DNA of 64,000 bases from the NCBI GenBank assembly GCA_020002185.1, contig CM034533.1, positions 36,444,024-36,508,023 of the forward strand, given 5' to 3'. Source of the stretch: Paraescarpia echinospica. Lineage: Eukaryota > Annelida > Polychaeta > Sabellida > Siboglinidae. Below, one piece after another: positions 8,030 to 18,630 of the stretch. Positions within the stretch are counted from its first letter, which is position 1; every line of letters begins with the position of its first letter. Position numbers and translations under genes: made by a program. The notes below the pieces were generated by a model that was not told the origin of the DNA, did not search any database, and saw only the letters and a list, made by a program, of their open reading frames with translations.

Positions 8030-8407
8030 GGTACCTGCAGCGGAGTAACTCAAGTAGTATCTGCATCCGCAGAGAACAATCGATACCGTTGACACCAGTG
8101 CTGGCTGAAGGAATTTGTCTGCTACATCCCAGTTTTTATTGTTGTTACTTGTGGATCATTTTCTGTGGAAGAAAAAACTTCTTGTGGGTCGTGGTGTTTC
8201 TAACTCGTGTTCGCTAACGTGTTCGCGGAACTGGACTTCTGAATAACCCATGTTGTAATAGGCAGTGGCGCGTCTGTAGTAGTATCTGATTGTATGATTG
8301 TAGTAGAACATGTGGCACACGACGTTCAATAAAAACGCCACTATTATAGCCAATAAGACTCCTAATACCACTAAGGGCAGTTCTGGCAGTGTCGGTGTAA
8401 TTTCCAT
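8030..8407 (-). pseudogene. Second, truncated copy of the two-helix membrane-protein gene
   Basis: ATG 8407-8405 starts MEITPTLPELPLVVLGVLLA, with the hydrophobic helix and IRYYYRRATAYYN segment of the first copy. The frame stops at 8156 (ends RSFFFHRK), before the poly-Pro and second helix. Sequence at ~8030-8130 (CCGCAGAGAACAATCGATAC, CAGTGCTGGCTGAAGGAATT) is clearly homologous to the second-helix region of copy 1, so the C-terminal half remains as DNA but is out of frame. The poly-Pro codons are lost. Confidence 0.7.
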
Positions 8408-8667
8408 TTACCGTCGCCGCCGACCAATCGCAAGAAGAGGAAGCGTTTTGCAGCGGCGTGTTGCGCCGCCAGCCTCCAGTGTTTGGTCTTAGGTGATCTT
8501 CATAATATGTCGTAGATGTTGTCAAGATGGCTCAACCGCTCCAAGGGCGTGAACTGCTGTCCGCTAGACGCAATTGTTGGGTTTGTTAACCATGTTTTTG
8601 TCGACTTCCGGAGAGGAAGTCGCTTAACACGATACCAGTAGGATACACGCCCGCCGACTTCACTGTT

Positions 8668-8838
8668 TCAATGACGTATTTCGGTCTGTCACATTACGTA
8701 TACAGCAATAATGTAACTTTGTCAAAACGTCATCACTATACGCCGATCTATGTTACGCTGATGTCAACGCAAACTACCGATTTAACAAAATGTTTGGAAT
8801 GACGTCAAACAACCCCATCATTCAAAATCACGTCATGC
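8668..8838 (-). promoter_or_regulatory. Cluster of CRE-like sites, unit 2
   Basis: TGACGTAT at about 8672-8679, ACGTCATCA near 8728-8736, a perfect palindromic TGACGTCA at 8800-8807 and CACGTCAT near 8829-8836. Four TGACG-type half-sites in ~170 bp exceed what I see elsewhere in the window. They would bind CREB/ATF/bZIP factors if functional. Confidence 0.5.
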
Positions 8839-9059
8839 TACTGTTTCACGAATAACATGCGCGGGCATGTGCAATTAAGTAATTTCCATTAGCGCAGCGG
8901 GCTTAAAAAAATAGTCGTCTGACACTCATACCCTTGACCAGTGAGCCTTGTTACCAAATTCGATCACTTCATTGTTTTTACTGAGTGATACACCTTTTAG
9001 GCCATGAGCCAGATGGTTGTTCGGTACATTTTAGGGAAGAACGCTCATATCGATTTTTG

Positions 9060-9860
9060 GCTAGGCCTACATCGTTGGAGATGGAAAATATGTGATAGCA
9101 TTGCAGCACTGGTAGCTTTCTGTGATAAATCACCATCTTTGCGACAACAAGTTTTCTATGAAATTGCTAAAGGGGGTTCATACACGAACCATTATAAAAT
9201 ATTTATTATACATCAGGAGTACGAAAATTTTACAAACTGTGGCTGAAGTGTCATACTTTACAACCATCTCAAACCAATTGTCATATCATGAGAATTATGA
9301 ATGTTGTATTACTTTATATGCATCATCTCAAAATGCAATCGACGGCATTCAGATTTTCAAACAAAAATCACTTAAACTTCTGGCTAAAAACACATGTATC
9401 CCCATTCAAGGTTCTTATTGCACCCGAATGTTGGGCTACATCACTTGAGATGGGAAATGTGTGATAGCATTGCAGTATGCAAACTTTTCTGTCTGAAAAA
9501 ACACGTTTGGACCCTTTCCCCATTACCGCTAAAACGTTTTATCTATGAAATTGCCTAAGGTCACACACAAACCATTATACAATTCTTATTACAGATCATA
9601 AGGGTATGAAAATTGGACGCTATGTGGGAGAACAATAATGATTCAAACTCATATGAAAACTAATTTAATAGCAGGAGAATTTTGGATTCTACGGCATTTT
9701 ATCTATAACATCTCAAAATGAAATCCACGCCAGTCAGATGTTCAACACCACAAATTCACTTAACGTTCTAGCTAGCAACCTCACGTATCCACATATAAGG
9801 TACTTGGTGTACCAAAATATTTACTGGACTTCAGTTATTACGTGTGCACAATATGTGCAT
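9060..9860. repeat. Diverged ~380-bp direct repeat, two copies
   Basis: Landmarks recur in order: TGTGATAGCATTGCAG (9091 and 9459), TCTATGAAATTGC (~9156 and ~9542), CAAACCATTATA-type stretch (~9190 and ~9570), CATCTCAAAATG.AATC (~9323 and ~9710) and GTATCCcCAtt.AAGGT (~9400 and ~9790). No conserved reading frame. The family is unknown; it could be a short satellite or a decayed element. The flanks at 8840-9060 and 9870-10080 show nothing else. Confidence 0.65.
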
Positions 9861-10084
9861 ATTCTTGAAGCAATTTGTCTGAAAAATCTTGGGCTCGGAT
9901 TATCGTGGATATCGGTGCAGATATTTCGGAAAATACGTGGAAGGATTGAATAGGTAAGTATTGTCATTACGTAAATATTATTCGTAAACTATCCGTATAC
10001 ATATATTAAGAAACAGAAACAGCCAAACGGTAGCCAGAGAAAGTGTATTTGAGGAAGTTAGTCGCAGGCCGAAGCTTCGGTGGG

Positions 10085-10250
10085 CGATCATCATCATCAC
10101 TGTGCAGCCATAGTGTCCAGTGGTTGGGCGAAGGCCTCAGCATGTAATTTCCAAATCTGACTGTTTTGTGCTATCCTCTGCCAGATGTTGCCCTTCCAGT
10201 ACTCGTCTAGTTCATCTCTCCACCGTCTCGCCGCTTAGGTGGGCGATAGT
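10085..10250 (-). pseudogene. C-terminal remnant of a LINE ORF2
   Basis: On the minus strand the segment reads RRWRDELDEYWKGNIWQRIA followed by a Trp- and Gln-containing tail ending in EAFAQPLD. The pattern RRWRDxLxxxWxxxxWxRIA...WxxxxEAFA is the common C-terminus of invertebrate non-LTR retrotransposon proteins. Only this tail is present. From 10250 to 10680 I see no gene. Confidence 0.6.
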
Positions 10251-10682
10251 CGGGGGAAATCCAGCTTGTTGATGTGGCTAGTGTCTCGCGTTTTCGCTAG
10301 GGCGCGGTATATAACCAAATATAAACAAGGCAAACTAGCGTAAAGTGTAAGGGGTCATGACACTGTTATACTTCCTGTTTGGTTGAGGAGCTGCAACAGA
10401 AGAAAGTCATGAGTCATGCAGATGCAGTAGTTAATGGGAAAGAGCGAAAACTGCGAGTAGTCGTGGGGAGTTCTATTATCAGGAAGTTGGGCATTAGTCA
10501 GCATTAGTTAAAGAAAAGAACAGTGTAGGTTAGATGTGAGAAAATACTCATTTTCTGATGATTGTGTTAATGTCAGCAATGTGAATGCGTTCAAAAATAA
10601 AAGTGACAGCCATCTGGGGAGGGCGGGCTACACGTAGATGGAAAATTGTTGGACTCTCAATAAGTCAAATGCTTCCTAGCTT

Positions 10683-11195
10683 GTAGTCGAGTTGCCGCCC
10701 TACTATGTTCAATATGGAACCCGGAAATGATTGGTAGTGTAAGTTTTTTTTGCTGAATCATGTAGGTTATGGGTCCCTCGACTCAAATCAGCGGGATGTC
10801 AACGCGCTATCCTTGGGCAACTTGTGGTAGCCAGGCAAATCCAAGATGGTTGCCGTGAACCTAGTTCAAATTAAAAAATGTGTTACATCTTTGCACTGGA
10901 GCATGCTAGGAACATGATTTTGGTGTCTATACACATGTTTTGGCATATGAGGAATTCAATGGAACCATTTCCAATGATGTCCGACTATGTTCACGTGACA
11001 AAAATTCAAAATGGCCACCATTTTCACCGAAAATAGCCAAAATCGAGCATAACGTTTGATTGGCTTATGCTAGAGAAACCATTTTGGTGTCCATCCATAT
11101 GTTTTGTCATATCAGGAATTCAATGGAACCATTTCCAATAATGCCCGACTATGAACACCTGACCAAAATTCAAAATGGTCGCAATTTTTTTTGAG
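10683..11195 (+). repeat. Left arm of a ~510-bp inverted repeat
   Basis: Sequence from GTAGTCGAGTTGCC to AAATTCAAAATGGTCGCAAT is matched, with scattered substitutions, by the reverse complement of 24320-24829. Shared landmarks: GGTTATGGGTCCCTC, GCCAGGCAAATCCAAGATGG, ATGTGTTACATCTTTGCACT and GGAACCATTTCCAATGATGT. Internally the arm contains two related ~165-bp subunits (each with TTTTGGTGTC.AT..., GGAATTCAATGGAACCATTT and a CCGACTATG motif). It probably represents a terminal or subterminal inverted repeat of a DNA transposon. Confidence 0.85.
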
Positions 11196-11536
11196 ATCCG
11201 ATTTTGTATACCTGTTTTAGCATATGGGCAAGAAAACAGTACTGGTACACACTTGTACTGCCTTAATTAAAAATGAAATATTGTACAATAACAATTTTTT
11301 TATTTGACTTGGCATTGATACAACTTAATTTGGGAAGTTATTTTTAAGAAGTATAAATGACAAGGTTTTGTCGCAGACCTAACGAAAATTTACTTTTGTT
11401 GTGTCCATTTATGAGTTACGTACCTCCAATGAATTTGTTCCCATAAAATAAAATTCTACATCATTATACAACATCATGGATACCAGGATGTAACGCGAAC
11501 ACATTTACGGCAACGAGAACCCATCTCGCCAACAGT

Positions 11537-12607
11537 ATGAAGCACAGAATCAGCCAGTACCAATCAACAGAAATGCTGGTTATCTTCGATCGCTATGATG
11601 ACCCGTTAGTAAAGGACCATGAACGAATCCGGCGTGCAGGTGAAGGGGATGTTGACTACAACATCACAATACCCACCAAGCGCACATGCCGCGATGCCAT
11701 CACGAAGGGCAAGGCAAATAAGAAGGCTCTCATCAGGGTTCTCTCCACGTTCAATTTGGGCAACAATGTGACGATGGTTGGAAGAGAGGAGGGCGTGTAC
11801 ACTCATGATGAAGCAGATATTACTATCATTAGTTATCTTCTGGAGGCTGTGAAGAATGGTAAGAAAAATGTACGAGTGATCAGCGATGACACTGACGTCT
11901 TTGTTTTGCTTATCTTCTGAATCCCTCCATCTACTTGGTATGCATGCACTGTCAGGCAAAGCGATGACGCTAAAGGTATTGAAGTCTGCTGACCAATCAG
12001 GCCTTTACACTATCTTCGGTGAAGAGGGTGCTGCTCTCGAACAGTTGATGGATACTGGACGGAAATTCATCAGCTCGCTCTATGGTGTTGCTGAAGGCAC
12101 AAGCATGGCTTCTGCCAGGTATGCGCTCTACTCCAAAAGGACCAGAGGGAAAGCTGTATGTATCAAGATTCTTCCTCCGACAGACGCTAATCTGGCCTAC
12201 CACATCCTGCGAGCTCACTACCAAGTCATGCCATGGACGGCGGCAGATCAGCAGGCTCCGCCCGTGGTTGATATCGCTGATTATGGGTGGGAGTTTGTTA
12301 CTGGTGCAGGGGGTGGGCCAACTCCATGCATCGCAAGAGGACCAGCAGCTCCCCTGTCATCATGGACGTCATCAACTGTCTGTGTAAAGCTGTAGCTGTA
12401 GGGAAAGCTTGCAGCAGTCATGCATGTAGCTGTCATTCTGCAGGATTGTCCTGCACACCGTACTGCTTCTGTGTTGGTGAAACCACGTGCCTCAATCCGG
12501 TCACCAAACATGATGAGCATGAGAATGACGCTAGATATGATAATGAGGAAGACGGTGACAGTACAGAGGAAATAGACGAGGAGGATGAGAGAGAATGGCG
12601 GGACTAA
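11537..12607 (+). pseudogene. Broken gene with PIN/XPG-like core and Cys8 C-terminus
   Basis: Three overlapping frames carry one protein. 11537-11920 holds VIFDRYDDPLVKDHERIRR, HDEADITIISYLLEAV and VRVISDDTDVFVLL; the conserved acidic residues resemble PIN/FEN-type nuclease cores. 11886-12395 adds LLGMHALSG, GRKFISSLYGVAEGTSMASA and PPTDANLAYHILRAHYQVMP. 12287-12607 ends in an eight-cysteine CXC-like cluster (spacing C1C-8-C4C1C6C3C1C) and a Glu/Asp-rich tail. Frame changes near 11915 and ~12330 and missing sequence around DDTDVFVLL make it nonfunctional. I know this as a multicopy gene family in marine invertebrates; a transposon origin, perhaps Academ-like (that group has been described with XPG-type and Cys8 domains), is a hypothesis. 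The N-terminus is not visible. Confidence 0.6.
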
Positions 12608-12699
12608 ACTTTTCTATGAGAATGTAATGTGAATGGCGTCCCTTTCATATACCGTTGGTATTGAATTAAGTAATGATATACACATTGTCAATGTCCAAA

Positions 12700-14404
12700 T
12701 GAAACCTGCCATTACAAAAATGCTCTCAAATTGTGAAGTGAAATTAAGTTTATTTTTTAGATCATCAAACATACATAGTAAAAGAAACAGTTTGTACATA
12801 TTTTGCAGTTTGGATGATCCAGGGAGGCCTGCACTAAGACCTGATATATCGCTATCGTACAGGCCTCCCGATGTCTCTATGAATACATAATGATTGTGGT
12901 CTAGTAGTAGTAGTCTTAGTTATTGCTACCTGATTAGTCTACACGTTTTAAATAAATGTGCATTTACAAACAACACATATAACAGTGCTAATAGTTCTAA
13001 CAAAACTGATACTACATAATAGTGCCAACAATGTAAATGCCTTATTTTAATTAAATTTTCTAACATGTGTATGAGTGTGATTAGAATGTAAATCAAATTA
13101 TCATTGGTATGATGCGATAATTACAGAGAAATAAAGATAAAAAATCCAAAATAATAGTAAACTACAATTAAAATTTGGACAGGAAAATTAATAACTTCTA
13201 TGCTTCAGCTGGTATATTCTGTTTGCAGATGTAGCAGTTATTGGTGTCACATTCCGTGTCATATTTACTTATGATATATATTTTGCAGTAACTTACGAAG
13301 CCTTGATATGAATAGGTGTTATTTTTTCCATGGCAATTTGTGGAAGAACGTTTTCTTGAAGCAGATGTGGTATAGTATGTCTGATACAAAGGCGGCAGTA
13401 TATTGTATTAGTTTGTTTAATTTGAATATCACAGTTATAGTTTTGTGGGTAATTATGTATTGTATTGGTAAAGTGTTGAGGTGTCTTTCTTTGTCTTGCT
13501 GGTCTAGAGATATTTTCATTAGTAGAGAACATGTTTTGGAAATATTCTGGGACGGTTTTATTTTTATATATGTAAAAAAATGTCATGCATGATAGTTTAT
13601 AAGGGTCATCTGTTTTAATAGTTTTAGTTCTTTAAGTAATGGTGTACTGTGTGAATTATATTTACTGTTTGATATAGATCTAATTGCTTGTTTTTGAAGT
13701 TTGTTTATTCGTTTGTTTATTTTGCCACCCCATGCTAATATACCATAGATTAGGTGTGACATAAATAGTGAAGAATATATTACCATTAGGATGTATATTG
13801 GTATGTAATGTTTTAATCTAGTGAGAATTCCACATATCCTTGATAATTTGTTAGCTACATAGTTTTGGTGAGGAGACCATGTTAAGTTTGAATCTATTAT
13901 AACTCCATGAAATAAAAATGTGTCACCCGTTCGACCGGTACGTTATTTATTTTAATATTAGGTATTTCGTGGTTCTTTAGTTTTCTCTGTTTAGAGTGAA
14001 AAATCATCATTTTTGTTTTTGCGGCATTCAGTGACAGCTTATTTACTGCTAGCCAGTCTGTTATTTTAGTCAATTCTGAGTTTATATTGTTGGATGTAGT
14101 CAAGTCATATTTTTGTTCATCTGTGAAAGTATTTACTGAGCTCAGCAAGGTGGTATCATCTGCATACATGATTGGACAAAACATTTTGCTCGCTGTTTGT
14201 TGCTAGATCATTAATGAATATTAGGAATAACAATGGCCCTAGAATTGAACCTTGGGGGACTTCAGTAGTAATTGTTTCTAAAGGTGATTTTATGTGGTTG
14301 AATTCTACATATTGCTGTCTGTGCAGTAAATAGTTTTTAAACCATTCTAGTTCAGTATTTTTGATGCCATAATGTTCGAGTTTGTTAAGAAGGATTCTAT
14401 GATC
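12700..14404 (-). mobile_element. LINE B, 3' part (CR1-like non-LTR retrotransposon)
   Basis: Minus-strand reverse transcriptase pieces in order: HRILLNKLEHYGIKNTELEW (14390-14340), VPQGSILGPLLFLIFINDLA (~14270-14210), the YADDTTLL catalytic box with WLAVNKLSLNAAKTKM (13897-14184), and a connection region ending in NCYICKQNIPAEA (13198). Several frameshifts and stops separate them. The 3' UTR carries a 10-bp-stem hairpin (12822-12869). The RT is cut at 14404, exactly at the KAFD-x-VDH motif, and its upstream part reappears at 23156-23990. Confidence 0.85.
12822..12869 (-). other. LINE B 3'UTR stem-loop
   Basis: Perfect 10-bp inverted repeat GGGAGGCCTG / CAGGCCTCCC with a 28-nt loop that on the LINE strand contains TAGCGATA and GTCTTAG. 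The LINE A hairpin at 22957-22994 has a similar loop but a different stem. Confidence 0.75.
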
Positions 14405-14787
14405 TTTTTCACAAGATGGCTGCCCGGGGTAGACGTGTATTCTGGTGTGTCCCGAGCTTTGATAGTTTTTGTGGTGGGGAGGCGTTGGAGTGTGGAGGTT
14501 TTCAAGGTGGATGACTAGCCGAAGGAGATAGAGCACGCTGAACTTGTCGGACTTTGTGAAAGTGCTAGATGGAGGTTGCGTAACTGCTGTTAGTTCCATA
14601 ACTTAAGCCTGAAATCAACGCACATTACGCCTCAGTGTCAGTGCGTGCCTGGGTAACAGGGTGCATTACGTAACAACGTCTTGCACTGGCAAACAACGCC
14701 GGACAGTGGAACTGTAGACACCCACTTTTTATTGTGTTCCGCATGACTGCGTTTGCAAGTTGGTTTACAATATGCCGATCAAGCAAT

Positions 14788-15515
14788 GTCGAGGACAACG
14801 AAGAAGATCAGTTACTTCTAAGACTAATTGCAGCCCTCACCGATTCAGCAGTACTGAACAAAATGAAACAGGTTCTCTTTCCGGATGAACTCGCCAAAGA
14901 GAATTGAGACAAACGTTCAAAACCTTTCAACAGCAACTGGATGAAAAAAACAATAAAATTGCACTGGTTGAAGATAAGGTTACTCATCTCCAGAACCAAA
15001 TTGATGACAGTGAACAATATGGCCGTAGGGCAAACCTACGTTTCAGTGGCATTGAGGAGACAGGTCATGGGGAGGACCTTGAGTCAAAGGTCATCGAAAT
15101 TTGCAACGAGCACATGAAAATCAGTCCTGCTGTACTGCCCAGCGACTTTGAACAGGTACACAGAATTGGTCGCCAAACGGACACCTTCACCAGGCCGCGA
15201 CCCGTAATCGTCCGCTTCAAATCGAAGAAGACACGCGACAGAGTGTTTCAGTCAAGAGCTTCACTTAAACAAAAGAACGAACGAGTAGCCGAGCGAAGTG
15301 TGAAGATCTTCATAAATGAAGATTTGACAACAATGCGCTCAAAGTTGGCTTATGCAACAAGAGTGTTGAAAAAGGCAAACAAAATCAGAGACTGCTGGAC
15401 GTACAATAGGAACATTGTAATCAAGGATGTCAGCAACGTGATTCACAGGATATACACCTCGAATGAGTTAGACAAGTACCAATGGCATGCAAGGCATAGC
15501 ACCAAATGTCGGTGA
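14788..15515 (+). pseudogene. LINE A ORF1 (L1-type RNA-binding chaperone)
   Basis: Coiled coil (FQQQLDEKNNKIALVEDKVT, then HLQNQIDDSEQYGRRANLRF), an RRM-like segment (RFSGIEETG ... VHRIGRQ ... RPRPVIVRFKSKKTRDRVF) and a C-terminal domain (FINEDLTTMRSKLAYATRVL ... IRDCWTYNRNIVIK). This matches the trimeric ORF1p/Transposase_22 fold, which coats LINE RNA. An N-terminal helical stretch (QLLLRLIAALTDSAVLNKMK) precedes in another frame, so a 1-bp indel lies near 14902. No ATG starts the main frame. Confidence 0.75.
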
Positions 15516-15584
15516 TAATGATGTGAACAATTAGTTGTTGCTGACGTGACATTTCTGACTGACTCGAAATCTAGTTCTGCTATT

Positions 15585-16205
15585 GGCAATGTCTGCTATA
15601 TGAACTGTATGTATGTAAATAAGTTGGTTAAAAGGTACCTGTTTTTCTATTAACGTAGGTTTTTTTTCTTCAATATCTTGTTTTGCTATTTACAGTGATC
15701 CCTATATCAATTTTTTTGAATATATCTTAGTGCAGTTTGCTACTCTCTTATGTCGTGACTTGTGAACCGTTTTCTGTTTAATGCTTCTTTATTTTCCACA
15801 CGACTTTTTATTTATTATAATATAATAACCTATGCATTTATATATATTGGAAATGTGTTGGTTAAAATGCATTATATTGCATTAGCATTTGCAATGTCTG
15901 CTATAGGAACTATATATATGTAAAAAAAATGGTTAAAGGGTACCTGCTTTTGTATTAACGTACGTTTACTTTCAATATCTTGTTTTGCTATTTGCAGTAT
16001 TCTCTATATCATTTAAAAAAATCTCTTAGTGCAATTTGTCACTCACTTGTGTCGTGACTTGTGATTCGTTTTCTGTTTAATGTTTATTTATTTTCCACAC
16101 ATGACATTTTATTTGTTATAATAAAATAACCTTTTTTGCATTTTTGCATTTATATATGTTGGAAATGTGTTGGTTAGAATGCATTAGAATGCATTAGCTC
16201 CTACC
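15585..16205. repeat. ~306-bp tandem duplication between LINE A ORF1 and ORF2
   Basis: Two copies (~15585-15890 and ~15891-16205) share GCAATGTCTGCTATA, GGTACCTG, CAATATCTTGTTTTGCTATT, GTCGTGACTTGTG and TTGGAAATGTGTTGGTTA. Noncoding and AT-rich. 16205-16690 is low-complexity LINE sequence without a clear domain. Confidence 0.85.
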
Positions 16206-16689
16206 ACTAGAAATACAGTTTTATTCTTAAGTTTTTTTTCTCGGGCCATCTTGTCAAATGGTCCTGACTTTTATCTATTAAATCGCCTTTTTCTCTAGTT
16301 TTTTTTCTAAACATAATCTGTTTTTTGTCTATCTCTGACACTTTAAGTAGCTACTTATCATGCACCGCTTTAGCTTTACATGAACAAAATACAAATATTA
16401 TTAAACTAAATCTAGTAACTCAAACATTAAAGGCACACACTCTTACTGAAACATTATTGCACATTGAAAATATGCTAATCTCATTAAAATACACTGAAAT
16501 GATAACTGACGAAACTTTTCTCCAATTTACAGGTGGTATTACAAATAGTTATCTAAATAATATTCTAAACATCAGTAATACTGTTGATGAAAATAATGAA
16601 TTGCCAACAATACGCCGATCGTCGTATTATGATTTTGAAAATTTTAATTTGTTAGTTTAGTGAGCTCGAGGCATTTGTAAATGACTTGT

Positions 16690-17300
16690 CTACCTTAAAT
16701 TTAGCATAATATGTCTCCAAGAGAGCTGGTTATCTGATAATGATGATTTATCACTAATTCAATTAAATGGATATGACTGTATATCCAAGGAAAAAGTTGC
16801 AGCACCAAAGGGGGATTATTAATATATATAGATAAACACTTTGATTATGAACTAAAGATTAAAAAGTTGCAGCACCAAAGGGGGATTATTAATATATATA
16901 GATAAACACTTTGATTATGAAGTAAAGATTCATTAAATATGTATGAACAATGGGAAGGACAAATAATACAAGTAAATGGAGGAGGCTTATCGCAGACAGT
17001 CACTATAGGAAATATATACCGACCTCCAAGACCTTTAACTGAAAACTATAACGAATTTATAAGTTAATTTACAATGGTCATATCATCTATGCAACATCAT
17101 CAAAACAACAACCTTATTCTTGCAGGGGACTACAATATAAATATGCTAAAAATAAACGAACCACAACACTGTAGCACTTTATTTGACATGTTAACTTCAT
17201 TTAGTCTCTTCCCCCAAATTACTCTTCCTACAAGGTTCACAACATGTACAGGTACACTTATTGATATTTTTTGTCATTTAACAAAGCATATTTTGTAAAG
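16690..17300 (+). pseudogene. LINE A endonuclease (APE-type) remnants
   Basis: Pieces in several frames: ESWLSDNDDLSLIQLNGYDC, GGLLIYIDKHFDYELK, TVTIGNIYRPPRPLTENYNE and NNLILAGDYNINML (17074-17298), which are the YRPP and GDFN-type motifs of APE endonucleases in CR1-like LINEs. A 71-bp direct duplication at 16789-16930 and stops break the frame. Confidence 0.75.
16789..16930. repeat. 71-bp perfect-type tandem duplication
   Basis: AAAAAGTTGCAGCACCAAAG through TTTGATTATGAAcTAAAGATT appears twice back to back with one substitution, inside the endonuclease remnant. Its near identity shows it is recent relative to the decay of the LINE. Confidence 0.95.
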
Positions 17301-17349
17301 TACAGCAGGAATATTAATTAAGAACATTTCTGATCATCAACCATATTTT

Positions 17350-18328
17350 ATGCTTATTAACACTGCTCTAAAAGAGGAACAAACTACACAATTTATACGA
17401 GTTAATATACAAAATAAAGAGGCTATGCTAAAAGTCAGAAATGCTATAATCTCTTCTGAAATACATAAAAAATTAGATACAAGTTTAAATGCTGATCCAA
17501 ACCATAATTATAACATTATCATTAATGAAATAAATCAAGCTAAACATAAATATATGACTAGCAAATTAGTGAAATTTTATAAATATAAACATACAAAATC
17601 TACATGGATAACTCAAGGCTTGCTAACCTCAATACGATACAGAGACAAACTTTACAAACAATTAAAAATCACAAACCCTGAATCTTCTGAATATGGCGTA
17701 TTATTGATTAATCTAAAAACATACAATAGTATTTTGAAAAGACGTTTTTGCAAAGCAAAGCAATCATATTTTGACAAATGTTTTAATCAATTTAAATGTG
17801 ATATAAAACACTTGGAAAACTATAAATGAAATCCTGTCTAAACATAAAATGTATAAATCATTTCCAAAATATTTTAAAGAATCCGATTCTATTGTGGCAG
17901 ACAAATTAGAAATTGCAAATAAATTCAATACATTATTTACCAGTATATAGTAATCTGGCTAATTATATTAAATACAAAGGCATTCGTGATAATTCATATT
18001 ATCTAAATAAAATAGTAAACTGTAATTTTACATTTAATACGGTGAAGAAGATACCATAAAGAGAACTATAATTAATCTATCCAACAAAAGTAGCTGTGGA
18101 CGTGATGGCCTCTCTGCCAAACTGATAAAAATGCTTGAACCTGCACTAACTAAATCTTTAACTTTATTAACAAATCAAGTATTAATCACAGGAATATTCC
18201 CTGATAAACTAAAAATTGCTAAGGTAATTCCAATTGATAAAAAAGGTGAGCCAGCAGTATTCAATAACTATAGACCCATATCTCTTCTACCAGCTATTTC
18301 AAAAGTACTTGAAAAAAAATATTTTTGA
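17350..18328 (+). pseudogene. LINE A reverse transcriptase, N-terminal part
   Basis: 17350-17829 encodes the Lys-rich linker before RT (HTKSTWITQGLLTSIRYRDK). 18131-18328 encodes IFPDKLKIAKVIPIDKKGEP then YRPISLLPAISKVLEK, the RT0-RT1 motifs. A frameshift or deletion separates them. Similarity ends at the VLEK motif, where a 3.3-kb insert begins. Confidence 0.8.
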
Positions 18329-18558
18329 CCAATGATCATCTTATTTAAATGGATTCTTTGTAAGCGAATATGCATTCGAGGTGTACCGTATCAAAACGTA
18401 TTAGTTTCCCATAAGTACTTTTTCTGCTACTTATGTCTTGCATGTTTATGCATAATTTTGGTGTTATCTGCGCAAAAAAAACAGATAAACAGTTGTATTT
18501 ACGCGAATCATTTTGAGCTTGCTGCCACGTGGATGATTAATTATGCAACCCGCGTATA

Positions 18559-18630
18559 ATGAATATTCATGCACGCGCAGTGACCCGCACAAAGACCGTT
18601 GACGTCACACACACAGCTAACATGTCTGAT
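18559..18630 (+). promoter_or_regulatory. Promoter-like patch with POU-type palindrome and CRE
   Basis: ATGAATATTCAT (18559-18570) is a perfect 12-bp palindrome resembling the MORE-type POU dimer site; it is followed by GCACGCGC and TTGACGTCA (~18600). An ATG with MSDSE lies at ~18621 and runs straight into a GTGAGT donor. GC is locally raised compared with the insert. Confidence 0.35.

Larger units (their letters stand above)
6860..8740. repeat. Tandem duplication of a ~1-kb transcription unit
   Basis: The segment ~6860-7765 is repeated, diverged, at ~7875-8740. Conserved landmarks recur about 980-1000 bp apart: a 3' stretch with CTTTACCTTAGTC/CTCTACCTTAGTC, the membrane-protein gene, an ETS-like inverted pair around GACTTCCGcacaGGAAGT / GACTTCCGGAGAGGAAGTC, and TGACGTA/ACGTCATCA sites upstream. 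Copy 1 is better preserved than copy 2. Confidence 0.85.

Noticed and set aside
12614..12890. Short frames on both strands after the Cys8 gene
   Set aside because: They lie in the 3' UTR of LINE B and show no family motif.
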